55,646 nt of DNA from JACPYG01 sp038063015 (lineage in GTDB: Bacteria; Patescibacteriota; Minisyncoccia; Minisyncoccales; Staskawiczbacteraceae), in assembly GCA_038063015.1 (NCBI GenBank), contig JBBTVX010000002.1, positions 1 through 55,646 on the forward strand. The letters are read 5' to 3'. Made by a program: the position numbers and the translations under genes. Of this stretch, positions 48,595 through 55,646 are shown piece by piece. The notes below the pieces were generated by a model. The model saw nothing but the letters and a program-made list of their open reading frames with translations, had not been told where the DNA came from and made no database searches. How positions within the stretch are numbered: position 1 is the first letter of the stretch; each line of letters opens with the position of its first letter.

Positions 48595-49530
48595 ATGGCC
48601 ACAAAACATAAAATTATTATTGGAGATTCGAGAAATATGGCCGAACTCGAAAATGAGTCAGTCCATATTGTAGTTACCTCACCACCTTATTGGCAAATAA
48701 AGGATTATGGAGATAAAAAACAAATTGGCTTTAACGATAGTTATGAAGAATACATAAATAAATTAAATCAAGTTTGGGCAGAATCTTATAGGGTATTAGA
48801 TTCAGGGTGTAGGCTTTGTGTTAACATAGGAGACCAATTCGCTAGGGCCATTACGTATGGCCGATATAAAATTATTCCCATAAGAACTGAAATAATAAAA
48901 TTTTGCGAATCAATTGGTTTTGATTATATGGGCGCTGTTATATGGCAGAAGATGACTACTATGAATACGAGCGGAGGCGCTTCCGTTATGGGCTCATATC
49001 CTTATCCCCGTAATGGGCACATCGCAATCGATTATGAATTTATTCTTTTATTCAAGAAATTAGGACAATCTAAAAATGATATTCCAAAAATAATCAAAGA
49101 AAAATCAAAATTATCCAATGAGGAATGGAGAAAGTATTTTACAGGACATTGGAATTTCGCTGGCGAAAAACAAAATGGCGGACATATCGCAATGTTTCCC
49201 GAAGAATTACCAAAGCGTCTGATAAAAATGTTTAGTTTTGTTGGAGAAAACGTACTTGATCCATTTTTAGGAAGCGGCACAACCTCGAAAGTAGCTCGAG
49301 AATTGGGTAGAAATTCAGTTGGATATGAAATAAATAAAAATTTTCTTTCTATAATAGAAAATAAAATAGGAATAAGAACTGCTAATGATGATTTTTTTGA
49401 AGTTATTTATCAGAATGGTAAAGACAAGGTTTTAAAGGCGCAGAATACAAATAAAAAAAATAGCGCAGTATTAAATAACAGAATCAATGATCCCGATTAC
49501 TGGAAGCAGTTAAAAAATGCTAACGCCTGA
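48595..49530 (+). CDS. Orphan site-specific DNA methyltransferase (TSPPYW type)
   Basis: 311 aa. Motif IV is TSPPYW (near residue 30), motif I-like LDPFLGSGTTSKVA comes late, and the AdoMet-binding order fits the beta-class circular permutation. SPPY motifs are usual in N4-cytosine methylases, while DPPY is usual in N6-adenine enzymes. No restriction endonuclease is recognised next to it. It may be regulatory, a solitary antirestriction enzyme or part of a new defence unit with 48037-48510. The recognition site cannot be read from sequence. Confidence 0.88.
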   Translation: MATKHKIIIGDSRNMAELENESVHIVVTSPPYWQIKDYGDKKQIGFNDSYEEYINKLNQVWAESYRVLDSGCRLCVNIGDQFARAITYGRYKIIPIRTEIIKFCESIGFDYMGAVIWQKMTTMNTSGGASVMGSYPYPRNGHIAIDYEFILLFKKLGQSKNDIPKIIKEKSKLSNEEWRKYFTGHWNFAGEKQNGGHIAMFPEELPKRLIKMFSFVGENVLDPFLGSGTTSKVARELGRNSVGYEINKNFLSIIENKIGIRTANDDFFEVIYQNGKDKVLKAQNTNKKNSAVLNNRINDPDYWKQLKNANA

Positions 49531-49710
49531 TTTTTTTCATCAGACCGAGATGCTTATTTTTAGAAATCGTTGAATCTTTTGATTTTGTTCTTAAATTTTT
49601 AGTTATAGTCCTATTAAATTACGCCAGTCAGCTCTGGCATTTTAATTAAATCTGATATATAAATATAATCAGTGTATTGCTGAATAATAATTAATTTAAA
49701 AAATAATTTT

Positions 49711-50193
49711 ATGCCTGACCATTGTCATCATCACAATTGCATAGAAGAATTAAAATCAGACCACCAAAATATTTTGGCGCATCTTGATGATTTGGAGACA
49801 ACAATCAATCAGCCGACAATTAGCCACGCAAAAGTGGAAGAATTTTTACACTTTACGGAAGTATTTGCCGAGCCGCACCACCAAAAAGAAGAGCAGGTTT
49901 TATTTCCGGCGTTAGAAAAAAAGGGCATACCAAACGAAGGAGGACCAATCGGCATGATGCTGTTGGAACACGCCGCCAAAAGAGAATATCTTGTCAAAAT
50001 GAGAGAGGCTTTACGGGAAAACAATGAAACCAAGCTCAAAGAAAATACTCAATCTATGATTTCTCTTTTAAGAGAGCATATCTATAAGGAAAATAATATT
50101 TTGTATCCTTGCGCAGAGGATGCGCTTACTCAAGAGGAACTAACCAGTCTTGCTTCTCAATGTGAAAAAATTAAAATTCACCCAGTCAAATAA
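49711..50193 (+). CDS. Hemerythrin-domain protein
   Basis: 160 aa. HHHNCIEELKSDHQNILAHLDDLE, HHQKEEQVLFPALE and LLREHIYKENNILYPCAED carry the H...H...HxxxE...H...HxxxxD iron ligands of a hemerythrin four-helix bundle. It may bind a di-iron centre and oxygen or NO; the first Cys/His-rich segment (HCHHHNC) could bind another metal. A single gene between intergenic stretches. Confidence 0.88.
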   Translation: MPDHCHHHNCIEELKSDHQNILAHLDDLETTINQPTISHAKVEEFLHFTEVFAEPHHQKEEQVLFPALEKKGIPNEGGPIGMMLLEHAAKREYLVKMREALRENNETKLKENTQSMISLLREHIYKENNILYPCAEDALTQEELTSLASQCEKIKIHPVK

Positions 50194-50285
50194 TTTTGCA
50201 GAGTAAAATTAAATTCCAAAGGAATTTATTTGACCGGGTAAAAAATGAAAGGTCGTATAAATTATTAAAATTACATTAAAAAAAC

Positions 50286-51044
50286 ATGGAAGAAGAAACA
50301 AAAAAAATAGAGTTTTCAAATAGAGTTTTTGCTTTGGCGGCAGTTTTAATTATAGTAATAGCGATATCTTATCTGGGACAAACAATGTATCAATTTAGCA
50401 GTTTGCCTCAAAATTTTCCTCAGGAAATCACAATTACAGGCGAGGGTAAAGTATTTGTAAAGCCAGACATAGTTTTGGTAAATTTGGGAGTGCAAACCGA
50501 AGCTAAAAAAAGCGCAGACGCAGTTAACAAAAATAATGAAAAAATGAATGCAATTATAAAGGCGATAAAGGATTTAGGGGTTGATGAAAAAGACATTAAA
50601 ACATCTACATACAATCTATATCCAATTTATGATTATCCAGAATCGGGCAGAATTTTTGTAGGTTATTCTTTGGACCAGCAAATAAGTGTCAAAATCAGAG
50701 ATTTTGATAAAATTAGCGATATTTTGGATAAGGCGACAGCAGAAGGAACAAATACGATTAGCGATTTACAATTTACTATTGACGATTTAGAGAAAATAAA
50801 GGCAGATGCCAGAGAAAAGGCGATTGAACAGGCAAAAGCAAAGGCTCTTGTTTTAGTCAATCAGGCAGGTTTAAAACTTGTAAAATTAATTAATATTTCC
50901 GAAGGATATGCGTCTTCGCCCGAACCTATGTACGGGAGAGGCGGAGGCATGGATACTTTTGAAAAAGCAACCGTTGCTCCAAATATCCAGCCAGGTCAAT
51001 CAGAAATAAACACAACGGTTTACTTAACTTATCGCGTTCGTTAA
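50286..51044 (+). CDS. SIMPL (DUF541) domain protein, exported
   Basis: 252 aa. An N-terminal membrane helix (VFALAAVLIIVIAISYLGQ) precedes the SIMPL domain: ITITGEGKVFVKPDIVLVNLGVQTEAK and the KAKALVLVNQAGLKLVKLINISEG helix-strand. SIMPL proteins form periplasmic or surface oligomers of unknown role, sometimes linked to stress resistance. It is followed by a HIT gene three bases later. Confidence 0.88.
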   Translation: MEEETKKIEFSNRVFALAAVLIIVIAISYLGQTMYQFSSLPQNFPQEITITGEGKVFVKPDIVLVNLGVQTEAKKSADAVNKNNEKMNAIIKAIKDLGVDEKDIKTSTYNLYPIYDYPESGRIFVGYSLDQQISVKIRDFDKISDILDKATAEGTNTISDLQFTIDDLEKIKADAREKAIEQAKAKALVLVNQAGLKLVKLINISEGYASSPEPMYGRGGGMDTFEKATVAPNIQPGQSEINTTVYLTYRVR

Positions 51045-51047
51045 TTT

Positions 51048-51500
51048 ATGGAAGATTGTATTTTTTGTAAAATTGCAAAAGGAGAATTTGATTCAGCCAA
51101 AATTTGGGAAAACGAAGAGTTTTTGTCTATTTTAGATGTTAATCCAAATACAAAAGGAATGGCTTTGGTTTTAACTAAAAAGCATTATGACTCATATGCT
51201 TTTTTGATGCCAGACGATATTTATCAAAGGTTTGCATTATCTTCAAAAAACGTTGCTAAAATATTAGAGAAAGCGTTTGGTGTTAGAAGGGTTGCTATGG
51301 TAATGGAGGGTATGGGAATAAATCATGCTCATATTAAACTTTATCCGATGCATGGATTAGATAAAGACTTTAAAGAGCTTTTAGCAAAAGACCAAATCTT
51401 TTTTAAAGATTATCCAGGGTATATTACTACGCAGTTAGGGCCGAAAGTTGATGTAAAAGAGCTTAAAAAATTAGCCGAAGAAATCAAAAATAAGCTGTAA
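51048..51500 (+). CDS. HIT-family hydrolase
   Basis: 150 aa. DCIFCKIAKGEFDSAKIWENEEFLSILDVNP is the HIT N-terminus (with the CxxC metal site). The catalytic stretch is MGINHAHIKLYPMHG; the third His of the HxHxH triad is replaced by Lys (HAHIK), but the nucleophile His in the middle position is present. It probably hydrolyses nucleotidyl phosphoramidates or dinucleoside polyphosphates. Confidence 0.87.
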   Translation: MEDCIFCKIAKGEFDSAKIWENEEFLSILDVNPNTKGMALVLTKKHYDSYAFLMPDDIYQRFALSSKNVAKILEKAFGVRRVAMVMEGMGINHAHIKLYPMHGLDKDFKELLAKDQIFFKDYPGYITTQLGPKVDVKELKKLAEEIKNKL

Positions 51501-51534
51501 TTGATTTTTGGCTATTTGATGGTAATATGAGAAC

Positions 51535-53415
51535 ATGCTTGATTCTCAAATAGAAGAGGTAAAAAATAAGCTTAATGTAGTAGATGTTGTCGGCGGATAT
51601 ATAAAGTTGACAAAAACTGGCGCTAACTATAGAGGAGTCTGCCCGTTTCATTCAGAAAAAAAACCATCTTTTTTTGTATCTCCGGCGCGACAAATGTGGA
51701 AATGTTTTGGTTGTGGCGCTGGAAGCTCGATTTTTGATTTTGTAATGAAAATTGAGGGGCTTGAGTTTGGAGACGCTTTAAAGATATTGGCCCAAAAAGC
51801 CGGAGTGGAGTTAAAAAAAGAAAATCCCCAATTAAGAACTGAAAGACAGCGGCTTTATGAAATTTGCCAATTGGCTTGTCTTTTTTTTGAAAAACAACTT
51901 GTTTCGGGAAACATTGGAAAATCAGCAAAAGAATATTTACTAAAAAGAGGTATTACAGAAGAAAGTATTAAAAAGTGGCGCATAGGTTATTCGCCAGACA
52001 CTTGGCAAGGATTGTCAGATTTTTTAGTAGGAAAAGGTTATAATAGAAAAGAAATAGTAAAGGCGGGCTTAGCGGTTACAAAAGAAGGCAATCGTTCTGA
52101 TTCATACGATAGGTTTAGGGGCAGAATTATTTTTCCAGTTTTTGATTTAAATTTCCAGCCCGTTGGTTTTGGCGCCAGAGTTTTTGAAAAGCCGGGCGAT
52201 GGGGCAAAAATTGAAACAGCAAAATATATAAATACTCCGCAAACATTACTCTACGATAAAAGCAATATTCTTTACGGTTTAAACAACGCTAAATTATCAA
52301 TAAGAAAAAAAAATCAGTGCGTTGTAACAGAGGGATACACAGATGTAATTTTATGCCACCAGGCGGGTTTTGAAAATACTGTTGCCGCCTCCGGAACCGC
52401 TTTAACCCCCCAGCATTTAAATATTTTAAAAAGATATTCTGAAAACTTGCTTTTAGCGTTTGATATGGATATAGCAGGAGATTCAGCCACTAAAAGAGGA
52501 ATTAACTTAGCGCAAGAAAGAGGATTTAATATAAAAATAATAGAAACATATTCCGGCGCCAAAGACCCAGCCGATATTATTTTAGAGGACCCGAAAAATT
52601 GGGAAAAGCTTGTTAGCGAGGCAAGGTCAATAATGGATTATTATTTTGACTCTGCTTTCTTCGCTTTTAATAAAGACACAGCGGAAGGAAAGAAAGAAAT
52701 TGGGAAAATAGTTTTACCCGTCATAAAGCGCCTTCCTAATAAAATCGAGCAGTCATACTGGGTTCAAAAATTATCGCAAAAATTAGACATCGCGGAAGAA
52801 GCCATTTTAGAAGAATTAAGAAAAGTAAAATTTGATGCGATAACCCAAAAAACAGATTTTAAACATGCGTTTGACAGAGGGGAGAGTAGCCCGCTTTCGC
52901 GCGAAGCTTCGGCAGGGCAAAGAAAAAAACTTCTTGAAGAAAAAATTATTTCTTTAGTGCTTAAAAATCCAGAAAACTTGAATTCAATTGAGGATTCTCA
53001 GTATCCGTTTTTTTCTGACAAGACAAGGATTTTTTTGGAAGGTTTAAAGAAATTTGTGGGAGAACAAAAATTGCAAGCGGCAGAAGAAGAATCCCACTAT
53101 GCCGAAGTTTCGGCAGGCAGGGATTTCAAAGCTATTTTTGCCGGCATTATGTCAGACAATAATTTGTCGGAAGAAGCAGGTTTCAAGCTGGACCTCAAAA
53201 TTTTTTTAGCAGCATTTTCTTTAAGGGCGGAAGTTGAATACGAGGAAGACGGCTGCGAAGAAATTAAACTTTGCGTGCTACAGTTAAAAAATATAAATAT
53301 AAAAGAAAAACTTAATAAAATTTCTAAAGATATTAAAGAAGCGGAAAAAGCCCAAGACCATCAAAAAGTTAATAATTTAATAGAAGAATTTAATAAATTA
53401 ATAAAAGAGCTATGA
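51535..53415 (+). CDS. dnaG: DNA primase
   Basis: 626 aa. The N-terminal CHC2 zinc ribbon (CPFHSEKKPSFFV, CFGCGAGS), Toprim catalytic centre (CVVTEGYTDVILCHQ with DMDIAGD) and helicase-interacting C-terminal region are present. It makes RNA primers for replication. Two stretches (52889-52920 and 53092-53120) encode SPLSREASAGQ and SHYAEVSAGRD and look like in-frame GC-rich repeats in the linker. The end overlaps rpoD by four bases. Confidence 0.96.
   Translation: MLDSQIEEVKNKLNVVDVVGGYIKLTKTGANYRGVCPFHSEKKPSFFVSPARQMWKCFGCGAGSSIFDFVMKIEGLEFGDALKILAQKAGVELKKENPQLRTERQRLYEICQLACLFFEKQLVSGNIGKSAKEYLLKRGITEESIKKWRIGYSPDTWQGLSDFLVGKGYNRKEIVKAGLAVTKEGNRSDSYDRFRGRIIFPVFDLNFQPVGFGARVFEKPGDGAKIETAKYINTPQTLLYDKSNILYGLNNAKLSIRKKNQCVVTEGYTDVILCHQAGFENTVAASGTALTPQHLNILKRYSENLLLAFDMDIAGDSATKRGINLAQERGFNIKIIETYSGAKDPADIILEDPKNWEKLVSEARSIMDYYFDSAFFAFNKDTAEGKKEIGKIVLPVIKRLPNKIEQSYWVQKLSQKLDIAEEAILEELRKVKFDAITQKTDFKHAFDRGESSPLSREASAGQRKKLLEEKIISLVLKNPENLNSIEDSQYPFFSDKTRIFLEGLKKFVGEQKLQAAEEESHYAEVSAGRDFKAIFAGIMSDNNLSEEAGFKLDLKIFLAAFSLRAEVEYEEDGCEEIKLCVLQLKNINIKEKLNKISKDIKEAEKAQDHQKVNNLIEEFNKLIKEL
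52889..52920. repeat. In-frame GC-rich repeat in dnaG (first)
   Basis: GCCCGC and GGCAGGGC arms around GAAGCTTC, related to the ligA repeat at 8155-8185. A second, shorter copy follows at 53092-53120. Confidence 0.5.
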
Positions 53416-54590
53416 TGATGAGAAAAAAGAAAAAAGCGGCCAAAAGGAAAAAATATATTACTCGCGGAATAAAGAATATAAGAAAAGCGAAAAAAGCGGC
53501 CAAAACAAGGGCGGGAAAGAAAGCCGCAATTACGAAAAAGCAAATGGATTTTATTTTAGGAAAAGGAGAAGAACGGGGTTTTGTTACGAACTCGGAAATT
53601 TTATACGCGTTCCCTGATATAGAAAAAAACGTTGAACAGCTTGAAAAAACTTATGAGCTTTTGAAAGAGAAAGGCATTGAAATAAAAGAAGTAAGAGAGT
53701 TTTTAGAAGTAAAGCCCAAAAAAGAAAAGAAAGGCAAAAAGCCGCTTTTAGGAAAAATTGACCCCATTCAGATGTATTTAAGAGAAATTGGAAAAACCAG
53801 TTTCCTTTCCGCTAAAGAAGAAAAAGAATTAGCTAAAAGAATTGAACACGGAGACGAAGAAGCAAAAAATAAATTAGCCTTGGCTAATTTGAGATTAGTT
53901 GTTTCTATCGCTAAAAAATATGTAGGCAGGTCTCCAAATTTAACTATGTTGGACCTAATCCAAGAGGGCAACTTGGGCCTTTTTAAAGCAGTTAAAAAAT
54001 TTGACTGGAGAAAGGGCTACAAGTTTTCAACTTATGCCACTTGGTGGATTAGGCAATCAATTACAAGGGCTTTGGCCGACCAAGCAAGAACAATCAGAAT
54101 TCCTGTGCATATGATTGAAACCATTTCAAAATATACAAAAATAAGAAAAAGCCTTTTGCAGGAATTGGGCCGCGAGCCGTTAGCGGAGGAAATTGCAGCC
54201 GAAATGGGTTTGGATACCGATAAGGTGCACCATATAAGAAAAATTGCCCAAAAAGCGGTTTCTCTGGAAACCCCTATTGGAGAAGATAAAGACAAACAAG
54301 ATAGCGTTTTAGCTGAGTTTATTAAAGATGATAAAACAATAGCTCCAAACACCGAAGCCGCCAGAAATCTTTTGAAAGAACGGCTGAAAGAAATTTCCAG
54401 CGAATTAACCCCGAGAGAATTAAAAATTTTAGGAATGAGGTTTGGTTTGGAAGACGGCGTAATGCATACGCTTGAAGAAACAGGAGAGGAGTTTGGAGTT
54501 ACTAGGGAAAGAATTCGTCAAATTCAAGCCAAAGCATTAGAAAAATTAAGAAAACACGTTGACTTAAAAAAAGTAGAAGACTACTACTAA
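53412..54590 (+). CDS. rpoD: Primary sigma factor RpoD
   Basis: 392 aa. A Lys/Arg-rich N-terminal tail (MMMRKKKKAAKRKKY) is followed by a small region 1.1-like domain, then regions 1.2-2 (DPIQMYLREIGKTSFLSAKEEKELAKRIEHG, NLRLVVSIAKKYVGRSPNLTMLDLIQEGNLGLFKAVKKFDWRKGYKFSTYATWWIRQSITR), region 3 and region 4 with the helix-turn-helix EFGVTRERIRQIQAKALEKLRKH. It directs transcription from the TTGnnn-N17-TAnAAT promoters described here. It is translationally coupled to dnaG. Confidence 0.97.
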   Translation: MMMRKKKKAAKRKKYITRGIKNIRKAKKAAKTRAGKKAAITKKQMDFILGKGEERGFVTNSEILYAFPDIEKNVEQLEKTYELLKEKGIEIKEVREFLEVKPKKEKKGKKPLLGKIDPIQMYLREIGKTSFLSAKEEKELAKRIEHGDEEAKNKLALANLRLVVSIAKKYVGRSPNLTMLDLIQEGNLGLFKAVKKFDWRKGYKFSTYATWWIRQSITRALADQARTIRIPVHMIETISKYTKIRKSLLQELGREPLAEEIAAEMGLDTDKVHHIRKIAQKAVSLETPIGEDKDKQDSVLAEFIKDDKTIAPNTEAARNLLKERLKEISSELTPRELKILGMRFGLEDGVMHTLEETGEEFGVTRERIRQIQAKALEKLRKHVDLKKVEDYY

Positions 54591-54665
54591 ATATTATAGA
54601 ATAGTGTATAATGTATTAAAGGTTATATTATTAATCATCCCGCCAAGGTGGGAAAATAAAAAAAT

Positions 54666-54923
54666 ATGGCAAAAAAAGCAAACTCGGCTTTTATGAGGCC
54701 GTTGAAGGTAAGCGCGGAGTTAGAAGCTATAGTGGGGAAAGGCCCGATGCCTCGTTCTGAAGTGGTGAAAAAACTTTGGGCATATATTAAAAAAAATAAC
54801 TTGCAGGACCCGAAGAAAAAAAGGAACATTGTCGCCGATGCCAATTTAAAAGTTGTTTTTGGCGGGAAAAGCGTTGTAGACATGTTTGAGATGACAAAAT
54901 TGGTTTCCAAACATTTATCATAA
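54666..54923 (+). CDS. SWIB/MDM2-domain protein
   Basis: 85 aa. FMRPLKVSAELEAIVGKGPMPRSEVVKKLWAYIKKNNLQDPKKKRNIVADANLKVVFGGKSVVDMFEMTKLVSKHL is a complete SWIB domain. SWIB domains are known in eukaryotic chromatin factors, chlamydiae and some CPR bacteria; they may organise DNA or remodel topology. It lies between rpoD and a strong terminator. Confidence 0.92.
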   Translation: MAKKANSAFMRPLKVSAELEAIVGKGPMPRSEVVKKLWAYIKKNNLQDPKKKRNIVADANLKVVFGGKSVVDMFEMTKLVSKHLS

Positions 54924-54940
54924 TTTTTTTGGAAAAACCA

Positions 54941-54966
54941 AAAAGCCCCGCCATCGGCGGGGCTTT
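54941..54966 (+). terminator. Terminator after the SWIB gene
   Basis: AAAAGCCCCGCC, three-base loop, GGCGGGGCTTTT. Confidence 0.9.
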
Positions 54967-55047
54967 TATGTCTTGAAAAAATAAAAAATTAGTTGTATAA
55001 AGAATACATACATTCCGGTGTAGCTCAATGGTAGAGCAACTCCCTGT

Positions 55048-55558
55048 GAAAGTTCTTAAAAATGCCATATAATATATTAATATGGCAGATAAAAGAAAAT
55101 ATGCCGACAGGCGAGAAGAATTAATCAAAGCCGTCGCAAAGCGAAGGCGTAAAATTAAACTTCTCTCTGTCCAATATAAAGGAGGAAAATGCCAAATATG
55201 CGGATATGACAAATATGTCGGGGCATTAGATCTTCATCATATCGGCCAAAAATCTTTTGGCATTGGCGATAAAGGATATACAAGATCTTGGGAAATAACA
55301 AAACAAGAACTTGATAAATGTATTCTTGTTTGCGCCAATTGTCACAGAGAAATTGAGGCAGGCATTACGCAGCTTCCAAAGGAAACTTTGGGATGAATAA
55401 CTTTGGGATAACGGTGAAACCCTGAAATGGGCAATACCGTGGGAACTTTGCCTTTTGGCAAGGAGCGCCGTAGAGACTAGATACCAAAGTGCCTAATGGT
55501 TTTGAAAACCGATGGCAATGATATAGTCCACCCCTAAAAGCAATTTTAGGATAATGTG
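55048..55558 (+). mobile_element. 511-nt group I intron in tRNA-Asn anticodon loop
   Basis: The 5' exon ends in U and the intron ends in G, as group I introns require. The core lies after the HNH gene: P7 GACTA (55475-55479) pairs with TAGTC (55524-55528), and P8-like TGCC/GGCA with an inner GGTTTT/AAAACC hairpin lies between them. I could not place the P1 guide sequence. The HNH ORF occupies the 5' half. Confidence 0.85.
55082..55396 (+). CDS. HNH homing endonuclease encoded in the group I intron
   Basis: 104 aa. A basic N-terminus (MADKRKYADRREELIKAVAKRRRKIK) is followed by a zinc-supported HNH site: CQICGYDKYVGALDLHHI and CILVCANCHREIEAG, with Cys4 and the catalytic His pair. Intron HNH enzymes cut intronless alleles to spread the intron. 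The ATG lies inside a perfect 8-bp stem (TGCCATAT/ATATGGCA), and TATAAT ends eight bases upstream of it, so an independent leaderless transcript is possible. Confidence 0.88.
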   Translation: MADKRKYADRREELIKAVAKRRRKIKLLSVQYKGGKCQICGYDKYVGALDLHHIGQKSFGIGDKGYTRSWEITKQELDKCILVCANCHREIEAGITQLPKETLG

Positions 55559-55646
55559 TAAGGAGTGGGTTCCAGGTTCGAGTCCTGGCACCGGAGCCAA
55601 ATTGTATGTTGCGAGTTTGTTGCCTCGGCGCTTCGCGCCTCGGCAG

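Larger units (their letters stand above)
55014..55599 (+). tRNA. tRNA-Asn (GUU) interrupted by a group I intron
   Basis: Exon 1 is 55014-55047 and exon 2 is 55559-55599. Joined, they give acceptor TCCGGTG/CACCGGA, D arm GCTC/GAGC, anticodon arm ACTCC-CTGTTAA-GGAGT with anticodon GTT, T arm CCAGG-TTCGAGT-CCTGG, discriminator G and encoded CCA. The intron begins after the second anticodon base. Without splicing the loop reads CTGTGAA and could be misread as His (GTG). The TCC...GGAG acceptor end fits Asn and not His. Confidence 0.9.

Noticed and set aside
55014..55599. tRNA-His (GTG) reading of the tRNA 5' half
   Set aside because: The unspliced loop CTGTGAA gives GTG, but the acceptor end (TCC...GGAG), the missing G-1 and the group I splice-site rules support tRNA-Asn (GTT).
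55600..55646. Additional gene at the end of the window
   Set aside because: Only 47 bases remain after the tRNA; a small GGCGC/GCGCC hairpin (55627-55639) is the only visible structure.

Overview
The window looks like a chromosomal segment of a Candidate Phyla Radiation (Patescibacteria) bacterium, most likely in the Parcubacteria group. The basis is AT-rich DNA, tightly packed short genes, many genes without a clear Shine-Dalgarno sequence, several apparently leaderless promoters, a compact type IV pilus locus, and the combination of rpoBC, ftsK, recA, RNase J, cupin-type GPI, SWIB and DUF5674 genes. TGA is used as a stop codon. The exact lineage cannot be resolved from sequence alone.

Layout. 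1-6396 is a type IV pilus operon: the end of a PilT-family ATPase, PilC, three major-type prepilins, prepilin peptidase and four minor pilins. 6398-9507 holds ligA and a RodA-type glycan polymerase. 9535-18196 is an accessory island. It starts with an operon of a small ASCH/DUF3850 protein, a 721-aa HExxH plus von Willebrand A protein, an unknown 143-aa protein and a MoxR-type AAA+ ATPase with a C-type-lectin-like C-terminus. The end of that C-terminus is a diversity-generating retroelement (DGR) variable repeat. A matching adenine-rich template repeat lies 2.4 kb downstream in a truncated paralogue, next to an oppositely oriented bAvd accessory gene. No reverse transcriptase is present in the window. 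A GIY-YIG gene and a DUF6922/AbiEii pair sit between the two repeats. A PaaX/Cas2-like gene bracketed by palindrome-bearing direct repeats closes the island.

18443-31097 contains a cysteine-rich surface protein behind a promoter with a G8 tract, rpoB-rpoC with a structured leader, ftsK, recA and the convergent rpsF-ssb-rpsR operon. 31171-40680 has a phosphohexomutase, a pilin pair, trpS, RNase J, a 2-hydroxyacid dehydrogenase, tRNA-Leu, cupin GPI, a solute-binding protein with an inserted peptidoglycan-binding domain, secG and a holin-like protein. 40719-42823 is groES-groEL. A second PaaX/Cas2-like module, also bracketed by direct repeats, follows at 42931-43572. 43720-53415 mixes small unknown genes, lemA-htpX, a RHH/RelE toxin-antitoxin pair, tRNA-Ser, an orphan DNA methyltransferase, hemerythrin, SIMPL and HIT proteins and dnaG. 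53412-54923 holds rpoD and a SWIB protein.

The window ends with a tRNA-Asn(GUU) gene interrupted inside its anticodon by a 511-nt group I intron that encodes an HNH endonuclease.

The most notable items are the DGR-diversified MoxR-vWA system, the intron-bearing tRNA-Asn, and the two repeat-bracketed PaaX/Cas2-like modules. Smaller regulatory and repeat families are listed separately.
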